Source: Adiantum capillus-veneris (Eukaryota; Streptophyta; Polypodiopsida; Polypodiales; Pteridaceae). From it: a stretch of DNA of 64,000 nucleotides. The notes beneath the pieces were generated by a model, which saw only the letters and a program-made list of their open reading frames with translations, ran no database searches and had not been told where the DNA came from. Position 1 is the stretch's first letter. Each line of letters opens with the position of its first letter. The position numbers and the translations under genes were made by a program. Of the stretch, positions 9,882 through 20,231 are shown piece after piece. Location of the stretch: positions 148,849,241 to 148,913,240 of the forward strand of contig CM043945.1 in assembly GCA_014529385.2 (NCBI GenBank). Reading direction: 5' to 3'.

Positions 9882-10488
9882 AAATTTGGTTATGCTGACA
9901 TCCCTACTGAGCTTCAACTTTGTGCTATGCTCATGCACAACATATACTGATTTTTGCACTTGCATGCATGCAAGTTAGCAATCTAAAGAGCAGCTTATAC
10001 ATGTAACTTTCCTAAACCCTAAATTCCTAAGAAGATCCCAAACATGCACATGTACTTGCTGCATGCAAAAAAAGCAAATGCAGACCTCATCAGATAAAAG
10101 ACATGCAGAAGCTTGCATGCATGCAAAATAAAATGGTAAATCACCAGAAAACGCACAGCTCTCATAGCACCTACCTTTAGATGTTGTAGATGACCGTGGA
10201 GTCTCATCATCGACAAAAAGAGGCCCAAGCTTAAATGAAGTCTCCATGGACACAGCAGGTTTCTCCCTCTCCACAAAGGAGGCCCCCTTGCTAGCCCTCG
10301 TATTTGGGGTGTCGATGTTCCAAGGGGATTTTGCATCCATTGTCCTCTTCTTCTTTTTCCCATTGTCCGGTGACGCTTTGGCTACTGATTTCCTCGCTGG
10401 CGTCCTCATCTTCCTGATTGTGAGTAGCCGGGGAGCTTGTTACCTGCAACTGTAGTGGTTTGCAGAAGGCGATGTAGTAAGAGAGCAA

Positions 10489-12090
10489 GGCAGAAGCTGG
10501 AAAATGTGTCGAGCAACTGTGCCACTCACAAACGCAGTTTGTGATGGGACTTTTGGCACGGTCTCAAAACACCACTTGCATTACTTATTGCACCACCCAC
10601 GTTTTCTTTCACGGAAAGTTTAAATCATACAAATTTCCCTCCTACCATTCTTTAACATAGATGAAAAAAAAGGTTCCCTCCAAAGTGTGGACATATGTAG
10701 AAGTACCAACGAGGTAGAAGCAAAATAGGTCCTTTTTTTGTACCACCAAACCATGCTTTCACCCGCTAAGGTTCCAAAATTCAAAGGTTGTGTCCAATGG
10801 TCAAGTTTAGTGGAATTGGATGCTTTGTGTGTGTACAAAAAAGCCTTCATGAATCCTAAATAGGAGGGGGCGATCCCTGTAAGTAGGGGATGAGAGAGAA
10901 ACACACACACACACACACACAGACACTCACAAGCTTCCTTTACACAAAGGGAATGAGGGACACATGTCAACTCCCTAGCCCAGCTGCCCACAAGGTGCAC
11001 TCAAATCCTATTGGATGGCCATGGAGGTGGACCAATGAGAATCGGGCTAGAGTAAATCTAGTTTAATAATTTAACAACACTTAATAAAAGAAACAATAAG
11101 AATTAAGCTCTCTAGAAGACTATTGGACAATCTCCCAATGGGTCCAATGAGCATTCAGCAGCCCAATGGCTTGCCTGATTCCTATTGGCCAGAAGACAAA
11201 GGGGTCCAATGAGAGTTTAGTTGCATTAATTAATTGCCTAAAGCTCTCACAAAAGAAGAAAGGGGAACACATGTCAGAAGGCTATCACTTATGCTACTTA
11301 ATTCTCATTGGCTAAGCTTGGAGAGGTCCAATGGGGTGTCAGCATGAGTAATTTGCATGAGGGGTCAACCAAGAGGGAGAGGGGGGTTAATTTCTCAAGG
11401 CATTATTCCACACACAATCACACTATCTCATGTGTGAAGCAAGAAGACTCTTTCTCTCCTTCTCAAGATTTAATGGAAAGGTTATCACCTACTCCAAGCT
11501 TGTGAGAAGGGAGGCCTACACCAACAACTCTTGGCTTTGTGATGCAAATCCAACCAAGAGCCAAGCTTCAATGCATGCTCATCTCCTCTACCATGCTAAT
11601 TACTCAGCTATGCTATGATAATATGAGTGATTATGTGAGGAGATGTACATCTTTCTCGTAAGACTACTCCTTCTTCCTCTCAATCTACTATCATACCCCA
11701 CTAGCTCTCACCATCTTTGAAGGTGTGTGAGGTCTTGGGTCTGAGACCGTGAGGGAATTGATGTTGTGTTTTATAAGTGTTTTGCTTAGTGATTGAAGCT
11801 TCCATCTTCATTTCACTAGCTAGTTATTGAATGAACACAAAGGATTGTATTGTAAAATGTCTCTCTTGATGGGGGAAACCTATAATACAAAGCCTTTTGG
11901 AGGGGGGAACGGCTCCATGTAAAACCGGTCCTCAACTGTTGTCAATAGCTTAGTTTCTCTCTCTTTCTTGTTATGCTCATTAGAAATCTATTCTAATGAA
12001 ATGCTCACTATGTTCATGCTGTTTTCCGCAACACACAAGTTACTAGGCCATTAAATGTGACAAAATCACTCACCAAAAAACCAAAATTTC
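10489..12090. other. Non-coding stretch with paired ATTGG/CCAAT motifs
   Basis: I see no gene. An AC microsatellite lies at 10902-10921. Between 11009 and 11335 four blocks each pair an ATTGG with a downstream (G)GTCCAAT or GACCAAT 15-30 bases away. The string ACACATGTCA recurs at about 10962 and 11267. This looks like a diverged tandem repeat with a unit near 300 bp. The stretch ends abruptly where a copia RNase H coding remnant begins at about 12091. Confidence 0.5.
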
Positions 12091-12670
12091 ACTCCTAGTA
12101 GATTCATGGAAAATCCAAGCAAGAGCACTGGCAAGCTGTGAAGTGGATACTTTGGTTTCTAAAAGGGATAACAAGAAATACTTTGTATTTTGGAGGCACT
12201 AATATTTTCTTGCAAGGATAGGCTAATGCAGATATGGTAGGTGACAAAGATACTCAAAGGAGCACTAATAGCTATGTCTTCACAGTTGGAGGCACAGCAG
12301 TAAGTTGGGTTTCAAAGTTGTAGAAAGTGGTCTCCATTCTACCACGAAAGCAAAATATGTAGCAATGATGGAGGCAAACAAATAAACTATGTGGCTTCAC
12401 AGATTCTTGGAGGAGCTTGGATACAAGCAAGACAATTGTGTCTTCTATATTGACATTCAAAGGGTCTATCATCTTGCAAAGAACTCAGTCTTTCACTCAA
12501 GGACAAAGCACATTGAGGTGACATATCACTTCATACATAATCTTTTGGAAGAGGGACAACTAAAGCTAGGAAAGGTGCACACAACTGAAAATATTGCAGA
12601 CATGTTTACAAAGGTAGTCAAGAAGGAGAAGTTGAGCTTTTGCACATCTTCAATCTGCATTCAAGGATAA
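12091..12670 (+). pseudogene. Ty1/copia RNase H remnant
   Basis: The translation gives RFMENPSK, HWQAVKWIL, TVGGTAVSWVSKL, then, after frame changes, LHRFLEELGYKQDNCVFYID, LAKNSVFHSRTKHIEVTYHF and HTTENIADMFTKVVKKEKL. This order is the C-terminal RNase H and tail of copia polyproteins. Several stops and frameshifts break it, and everything upstream (gag, protease, integrase, most of RT) is missing: the remnant starts in the RT/RNase H linker. It leads directly into a polypurine tract and 3' LTR. Confidence 0.85.
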
Positions 12671-12711
12671 GAAGCCGGGATGGAAAACAATCACAGGTTT
12701 GGTGCGGAGAT

Positions 12712-12730
12712 CAGTCTCCAAGTGGGAGAT
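12712..12730 (+). promoter_or_regulatory. Polypurine tract of the truncated copia element
   Basis: CTCCAAGTGGGAGAT lies directly before the TGTTAAG start of the LTR. This is the usual copia plus-strand primer site. Confidence 0.75.
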
Positions 12731-13309
12731 TGTTAAGTATGGAGCCTGATTTACCCCTTGTAACTTTTAGTCTCAAAAACGCACATTTGTAAGGCCCCCA
12801 TTGTGAGGAGAAGCCATCGTGCATAAGAAAAATCACTTGTCAAAAACCCAAAAATTCACGTCGGAATATCTCCTTTTTGTCAAGATATTGTGGCCGGATG
12901 ACGGTCGCAAAGTGGTCAAAAAACGGCCGGTCGACTGTCGATGGCTGGTTGCCAAATTCAATGGCTGGTGGTGGCTGATTTTTAGGTAGACTTGTCTTCT
13001 CAAGGGCGGCCACACATGGACACAATGGAGAGTCCAACTCCGACTTGTCTACACAAGGGTAGATACACTTGGTTGTCTCTCATGAGAGAGGGAAGGCCAT
13101 TTGGCCTATAAAAGGAGTCCTTTTGTACACACAAAAGGCATTGTGAAGTTGATGAAACAAGGTGTATGTGAGGTGGTGAGAGTGAAGCAAGGCAAGGGCT
13201 CCATTAAGGGTATAATCCCTTTGAAACCTACTTCTAGTTTTAGGTACTAAATCCAATGAGTGGTTGATTTCCCATTGACATAGTCCACATTGGGTGAACC
13301 ATGTATATT

Positions 13310-13361
<52 letters not shown>

Positions 13362-13441
13362 ATTTCTCGTGTGTGAAAATTATCTCTCTCCATTAAGTAA
13401 ACTACTCTAACATCTACTTAGCTACCTCCTATTTCCTAACA
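12731..13441 (+). mobile_element. 3' LTR of a 5'-truncated copia element
   Basis: It starts TGTTAAGTATGG and ends TTCCTAACA, giving short inverted ends TGTTA/TAACA. A TATA box CCTATAAAAGG lies at about 13105. A CT microsatellite fills 13311-13358. No partner LTR is seen in the window, so the right end is set by the terminal motif alone. Confidence 0.68.
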
Positions 13442-13470
13442 TGAATTCGCTTCTTCACGATCTTCTTGGT

Positions 13471-13955
13471 TCAACCTCTTGCCAAGTTTACCGCTTTTGC
13501 ATATGTTATCGGCCCATCCGCTTCAACCTTATCTCTAACCTCTTCATACAAGCAATCCAAAAACTTGCTCAATTTTAAATAATCAATACTTTTTGTAGAA
13601 ATTACCTCCATCATCTGTCTCCAAAGGGCTTCAAATTCCCACACCAAAGCTTGAAAATATCCATCCAGGCTTTGCGTTAGACCATCCTTCTTCCGATTTA
13701 CTTCATGCAATTGCACATCCGCCACATATTGACGTCAAAAAGCCACTTCCATAGCTATCCAATCCGCCTTTTCTTCATCTTGCAATCCTTTGTACCATCT
13801 CTTTGCTTTTCCACGAACTAGGAGCGGGAAAACTTAAAACGCACCTTCTTCTCTTAACACTCTGCTCTCTAGCAAAAACAAACCATAATCTTGCAGCCAG
13901 GTTTCCTCATCTTCCACCCAAGTAAAAATAGGAAAATATGTCCATGCCATCTTGC
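13471..13955 (-). pseudogene. Ty3/gypsy Gag fragment
   Basis: The minus strand reads WVEDEETWLQDY, GKAKRWYKGLQDEEKADW, then MADVQLHEVNRKKDG, LTQSLDGYFQALVWEFEALW and LDCLYEEVRDKVEADGPITY. This is the order of the plant retrotransposon Gag capsid domain (WL..., A-x-R-W-y-x-x-L, Y...F..L). Stops or frame changes interrupt it near 13730 and 13830. No protease or RT follows toward lower coordinates, so this is a fragment cut off near the LTR ending at 13441. Confidence 0.68.
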
Positions 13956-16839
13956 ACAACACCTTCTCTTCAAAGCTTGCACTTCATCAGCTTCAAAACC
14001 ACACTCCGCCTTTAAATATGAGCAATTAGATACTCCTCAATGGTGGGGGAACTTGAATATGGAAAGGGGGAAAGGGGAACACACTCGGCACAAAAACAAT
14101 TGCCTGTCTATAGCCCAGGATACTCACTGCACCCCAATCCACTAGAGTTCACTTTCAAAACTCAATACCTCCACATATAGATCACCGTTTGCATGCATAC
14201 CCACACACGTAGGCTTCACACAATCAATTGATAGCACACCATACCAATCTTACCCGTTTGAAAACTTCACATAGCACAAACCACTCTCACTTTCTCTCTC
14301 ATACACATAGATTCCCGAGGAGGCACACACATCTCACACACCATGGCTTTGTTTGATGAGCCATTTGGACCAGCCTGTACACCATATTGAGGTCCACCTT
14401 TGTCACTCTCATCTCTTCACTTTACACCCTCTAACCATGCACCGCTAGCAGGCACCATAATAGAGCATTCTAGCCCTAAAAACCACAGATAGCATACATA
14501 TCCACTGTTTCTTATCTACTTTTGATCTTCAAAATTGTCCCATCACTTTCGCAAGCCCTTGAGAGCTTGTACAACCCTTCTTTGCATTCTTTGTTGCACC
14601 GACCAGCTTTGGCTTCACCACCGTGGTGCAGTTTATGGTAGTTTCATATGAGACCAAGTTAAAAGAAAATTACTCCCACCAATTGTTGACATTGTCGAGT
14701 AGGATACCATACTAGAAGCATAAAAATATCGATAGTAAGTGCATAAACAAAGCATACCTAAGTTTCCCAATACTTGTTTCCCATTACCCTTCTAAGTCCA
14801 TTGGATCCTTCTTTCCAACAATGGGTATGCATGACAATTTCTTACTGCATTGAGGTAACTTTTCTAGGAGCCATGCCCTAGTAAAAGTGCAAATTCAAAA
14901 CTTTGAACTAGAGAGAAAAACGCATGCCATTGTGAACAAAAACAAATAGTTGACCATGCCAAACATCTTTGCCTCACTAGCCACATGCCTTGCATTTACC
15001 TTCATGCCAAGATTTGTGCCTTATAGGCCACAGGCGTTGCCTGAACTTGCCAATAATGCTAGGCAACCTTGCCTTTGCATCAGAATTTAACTTTCAAAGA
15101 TCCATCCCAAAAAATCTTGTAAAATTAGTTCATATATGGATTAAGAAACTAAAATGGCATACATAAAGACCCTTTTGTTATTGAAGTACTCTCAGTGAAA
15201 TGCCTTGCATAAGGTCATAATCCTGCCTTGCATGCATTCAAAAATAATCTTGCAACAATTTGATGCATGCCTTATGATGAAGTGGCAACTTCTAGTTCTA
15301 CTAAACCATGTTTGAGAATCACTTGAGTTCTCTGTTGGCTGCTACAATCAGATTACCAAAACCATGAGGAAACTACTCCAACTTGTTTCCGTCATTGATT
15401 AGCCTTTCTAAATGTCACTTATTTTTGCCAAAAATTGTCATGCTATCACAGCTTGCTCGAGAGCCTTCTCAAAGCTATGAAATGTACAGGGCCTTGTCAA
15501 TCCTTTAGTGTTGGCCATGGGCTACCTTCACATGCCACCTTGCCAATCCTGTTGTGCTGGCCATGGGCTACCTCATCGGGCTCCTTGACAATCCTATTGT
15601 ATTGGCCATGGCTACCATCACCGGCCTCAATTGATGCCTTCTATTGTGGGAAGACCCTCTTAAAATTGGGGGGGGGGGGGGGTGTTGAAAGTGAAGCTTC
15701 CATGGCATCATGCATTGCACAGCAGGGAAAAATAACTTTCTGCACATCAACAACTCCTCCACAGGAAAAATGTTTCCCAGGGTGGGGCGTACCCTTTTAG
15801 TGCTCCTCGGATCGATTTCATGCCATGAACTTTGGGTGAGCTTTGGCCCGCAAGAGACATCTCATGTACTACTCACCTTAGCCTCCTTCATTGCAAGAAA
15901 CTGATCCCATGGCCCGGCTCTCTATCGGGTCTAGGCTTCTTTGTATCCAAGGGGCCATGCCCACTCCTTCATAGACCAAGGTCGTAGCTCCTTCATGGCC
16001 CCATGGTTTCCATGAAGAGCCAAGAGAGACAAAGACCGAGAGAGAGATAGACAAGGTAGAGAAATAGTCCATCCTCCAAGCTCCATGCCTACTTTTCCCC
16101 CTCCTCAATAGTTGCCCTTCTCCCCTGAGCTTTGGTACCAATATGAGGAGACTAAGAACTGACGCATGCAACTCTCCACCCATCCATGCTATATATAGTC
16201 CCTTGGCCTGCTAAATATACCCCTTAATCTAAATGAGCATCTCGGACCTTGGCCAACCACCCAGTCCTACCTTAGACATGATAAGGACTGGTTGGAAGAA
16301 TTTGTGTTGGGATTCTTCGGAGCCATTGTCAAATGATCTTCTATTGAGGTGCTTCTTTTTGTGCATCTTGGGTTTGTATGTAGCCCTTTGAAGTCTTCTA
16401 GAAAAAAATTGTCCAGCCAGATGTACATTCCGAGTATGTTTCAACCCCCATTTTTGATTTAGAGTGCATTTGCATGCAAAAATGCTAAGGTTCGAGAATC
16501 TGCATATCTATATTTTGGAGGTGTAGAGGAAGTTTTTTTTGGGCTAAAATTGTGCAGTCACATGTTCATTTTGGGCATGTTTCAGCTCTTGTTTTGGAGT
16601 TTGAGTGCATTTGCATGCAAAAATGTTTCAGCCCTTGAGTTTGAGTACATTCACATGCAAAAATGCTAAGGATCAAGATTTTGGATTTTGGTGGTGTAGA
16701 GAATTTTGTTTTGGTTGGAGTGTTCACAGAGGTTGTTTAGTAGTGTGAAATAGGTATCTATAAGCATACTATGGTTATAGATGGTAATTAACTATTTTTA
16801 GCAAGGTGCTCAAAGACTTGGTAAAGTATTGGAAACATC
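13956..16839. other. Non-coding relic DNA with short tandem repeats
   Basis: I see no supportable gene. Three 45-46-bp units with CAATCC...TTGGCCATGG start at about 15493, 15539 and 15584. A run of 15 G lies at 15668-15682. A repeated string GAGTGCATTTGCATGCAAAA occurs at about 16461 and 16605, with a variant at about 16644. These are probably decayed retrotransposon flanks. Confidence 0.5.
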
Positions 16840-19440
16840 TCGTCCAATGATGATGGACTTAACCAAATTGTTAGTGGGAAGCTGGATAAGAACAACTTCC
16901 ATGCTTAGAAGCTCAAAATGAACAGTTCTCTTATGATAGTTAAAGGTTATTGGGAGTACATTGATGGAGAGCATGAGACATCACCAATGTTACCAAACGA
17001 AGGTGCAAATGCTACGCAGATAAAGGTGTTTAAAGATTGAAACTAGGAAGCTTAGAAGGACATGCATTAGATTTATGTGAGTGTGCAAAACAATATGATT
17101 GGATATATACAAGATGCTCACATGCCTAAGGAGGCTTGAGAAACTTTACTAATGTTGAATGTGACCAACACAAAAGCAGGGAAGATGCAATTGAAGATGA
17201 AGCTGATTATAGTACAAAAGAATGACTTGTCTGTCAATGACTATTCATTGAAGATCTAAAAAAAACATGAGTCCCTTGCATCAATTGGTGTTACAATCAA
17301 TGATGATAATAAGGTGGAATTTTGTCTACGAGGTTTGGGTCTAGAATACAAATAATTTAGGACTAGAATGAACTTTGAGAAAACATTCCCACCTTTATAT
17401 ATTTGGTGTCCTTACTAATTGTGGAAGAGAAGTAACTTGAGGAAGAATCCTCCATGCAAGGCAAAAATAATTTGAGAGAGTCATCTCTAACAGTAGAGGA
17501 AGAGGAAGAGAACACACCATAGGTCATAAAGGTGTTCGAGGAAGAGGAAATCACCAAGCACAACAACAAAATAATGTTCAAAGATAGAACACGGGTGATC
17601 AAGGAAATTTGAGTCAGTGGGAGTCCAAGAGGCCGTTTTAATGTGTTGCGTAACAATACAGGTCATAAGCTGCCAAATTTGAGTGATGGTCATGATGATG
17701 GTAACAATAGTGGTTCTGAGAAGAGTTAGGTGAGGAGTTTGGCATGCCCTCTATGAAGATTTTGGGTGCAAGAAGGCAAGCATGGAATAAGGCACTTGGA
17801 AAGATATTAGACCACGCATGTCTAAGAGAGTAAGAAATAAAGTGAAAAGATTGACATATAACAATTATGTGGCTTGTCATTGTGCATATATGTCAAAGAT
17901 TAAACAATAACTAGAACTCACTTGTGTTAAAGATGTCATCACAGATGAGAAATGGTGAGAAGCTATGAATGAGGAAATGGCTACCCTTCATGCAAATGGA
18001 CTGATGCAAATGGAACATGGGAGTTGGTGCCATTACTAGAGGGAAAGAAGGCAATTGGATACCAATACGTTTACAAGATAAAGCACAATTTTGATGGCAA
18101 TGTGAGTAGGTACAAGGAAACACATGTGGCTAAGGGTTATGCACAAATGTATAAGATTGATTATGAGGATACATTCAGCCTTGTAGCCAAGATGGCTATC
18201 ATTTGTGTATTTATTGCATTGATTGCAACTTTAAGATGGGTGTTGAAACAGATGGTTGTAAAGACATCTTTCTTGAATGGAGACTTGGAGGAAGTTGTGT
18301 ATATAATGCAATGGGGATGTATCCACAAGGCTATGTGAATATAAGGCTACATGACCTTGTATGCAAGTTAAAGAAAACACTACATGGGTTGAAGCAAGCA
18401 CCTAGGGCCTTGTATGAGAGGACTGTGGCATTCCTTGTGTCTTTGGGTTTTGAGATGTTTGATACAGATCATTCATTGTATGTTGAAGGAATGAAGCAGG
18501 GATTATGGTGATATGCATCTACGTGAATGAATTAATTGTTGGAGGTGATAATGTGGCTACAATAGAGGATATACATGCTCTACTTATGCAGGAGTTTGAG
18601 ATGAAAGACTTGGGAGACTTGCAATATTTATTGAGCATTGAAATTGTTCATAGAGAAGAGGTTGTATGGCTATCACAAAGACAATATGATTTGAATCTGT
18701 TGAAAAAGTATGATATGGGTGATTGTAAGCCAATTGTAATGCCCTTAGATCACAATTTGAAGTTGGGTAATAATGTAAGCCAAGTTCTTGAGAATGATAC
18801 CTTGTATAGGAAGATAATTGTTGGTAGATTAATCTACTTGACTATAGACTTGAGCTACACGTTTGGATAAGTGAGTAAGTTTATATGGTCTCCTAAAAAG
18901 CCACACTTGGGTGTAGTGAGGCACACACTGTGCTATGTGAATGCTACTATATGTCTGGTGTTGAGTTGCAGTTCTATAGTTACATAGATACAAATTGGGC
19001 TAGTAGCACATATGACTGTAGGTCTACCAGTGGATTCATGTTTTCACTTGGGAGTGTTGCTATCACACAGAAAAACAAGAAGCAACTTGATATGGTTTCT
19101 CTATCAAGTACAAAAGTAGAGTACAGGGGTGTTGCAATGGCCGCATATGAAGTAGCATGGTTGGGACTACTACTTCAGGACTTTGGAGTACACATGTATA
19201 GGTTGGTTCTCATCTATTGTGACAACCTCAGTATCATACAATTGGCTTGGAACTTAGTATTTCATGCAAGGACAGAGCACATTGAGGTGCATTACCACTT
19301 CATCCAAAAGGGGGCCTTGGCAGGTGACATCAATCTTAAGTACATGCAAAATGGTGAGCATGTTAGCATGGCTAACACCTACATCGATTATAAGAAGCAA
19401 ACAATGTGCACTACATTTTCTATGTTTATTGTATAGGGTC
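16840..19440 (+). pseudogene. Decayed Ty1/copia polyprotein (Gag and RT-RNase H; integrase missing)
   Basis: The first part (16870-17460) translates to KLDKNNFHA, VKGYWEYIDGEHE, MIGYIQDAHMPKEA and KMQLKMKLIIVQKNDLSVND, a copia Gag. The RT begins at about 18005 (NGTWELVPLLEGKKAIG, YKIKHNFDGNVSRYKETHVA) and runs through LVCKLKKTLHGLKQAPRALY. The catalytic YVDD is replaced by YVNE at about 18520. RNase H follows, with TNWASSTYDCRSTSGFMF and RTEHIEVHYHF to about 19310. Protease and integrase are not visible between 17500 and 17940. At least four frameshifts and several stops are present, so the element is inactive. Confidence 0.85.
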
Positions 19441-19777
19441 TTGGGCTCATTTTAGTTCCAATTTTTACTAAACTATAGGCTAAGGTCTCAACACAAATGT
19501 ATTGTAAAGAAGCTTGGAGCCCATGCCTATAAAAGAACCATAAGCTAAGAGATAATGTATTCTTGGGTGAGCTATGATCTTTGTAGAGGTGATGGCCATG
19601 AGGCTCTTTGGATTTTCTTGCCCTTGTAACTTTTGATTCTTTTAATCAAATTTTCTTTGTTTCTTGTTAATCTACTTTGTGCTTTGATTATATGCATGTG
19701 ACACTATATTAATTTGATTCTAGATCTCTAATATCTTACGTTAATATTTCCTCACGATGAGTGAGAGAAATGCCTTC

Positions 19778-19833
<56 letters not shown>

Positions 19834-20231
19834 GTGTATGTTATTGTTTGTGCATGAAATTACCATTGAATAGTTGGATTAGTCTGTCAACACTAATGCA
19901 AAGTAGTAAAGTTAACCGCATTGCTTGGTGTGTGTAGGATTCAGAGTAGTGACAGGGGGATTAAAGTAGAGGTTAAATTCAATGGCATAATGTGTGCAAT
20001 GTAGGTTGATAAGTAGATGTGAGTTTGACCAGAGGAATCACATTACATGGCCTCTCTTTATGAGGGTGGAAGGATCCCTTGAATCCTCTCATGATATGCA
20101 TCCCATGACACTCATGCCTCAAAGCTCTAGTTGGATTATGGTTCCATGGATTGAAATTTTTATTGGTTTTGGGTTATGACATTGCCTATGCTATGGAAAA
20201 CCACCAACATTTGGTGCAATTGTCGGGGATG
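19441..20231 (+). mobile_element. Probable relic LTR followed by a decayed primer-binding site
   Basis: At 20212-20231 the sequence TGGTGCAATTGTCGGGGATG matches the tRNA-Asp primer-binding site except at a few bases. It follows CCACCAACA, a possible LTR end at 20209. The stretch before it carries a CT microsatellite (19781-19829), as other LTRs here do. The left end of such an LTR is not defined, and no partner is seen. Confidence 0.4.

Larger units (their letters stand above)
6638..10488 (-). pseudogene. Multi-exon gene of unknown function (gene G), damaged
   Basis: I do not recognise this gene. Likely exons on the minus strand are about 10175-10409 or longer (basic, KKKKR), 8799-9681, 7417-7806 and 6638-7320. 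Splice signals can be seen: AAAG|GTAGGT at 10175, ATCGCAG|G at 9681, CAACAG|GTGTTG at 8799, TTGGTAG|T at 7806, AAGA|GTAAGT at 7417 and TTTGCAG|AGG at 7320. Damage includes an in-frame TAG at 9413-9415, a frame change near 9150 and another near 7510. A second, independent copy of the 8799-9681 part lies at 58640-59508, so the gene belongs to a repeated family. It converges with the transposase pseudogene. It could be cargo of the same mobile element, or a host gene family that such elements hit often; the sequence does not decide. Confidence 0.6.

Noticed and set aside
12833-13037. Two overlapping minus-strand frames of 60-65 codons in the LTR at 12731-13441
   Set aside because: They lie in the LTR upstream of its TATA box, have no domain and are not conserved with anything in the window.
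15668-15682. Run of 15 G as a possible quadruplex element
   Set aside because: A single homopolymer run with no flanking G-tracts is equally likely a slippage product or sequencing artefact.
13956-16839. Hidden host gene in the 14-16.8 kb stretch
   Set aside because: Open frames are short, lack motifs and overlap tandem repeats; no splice-linked set makes a recognisable protein.
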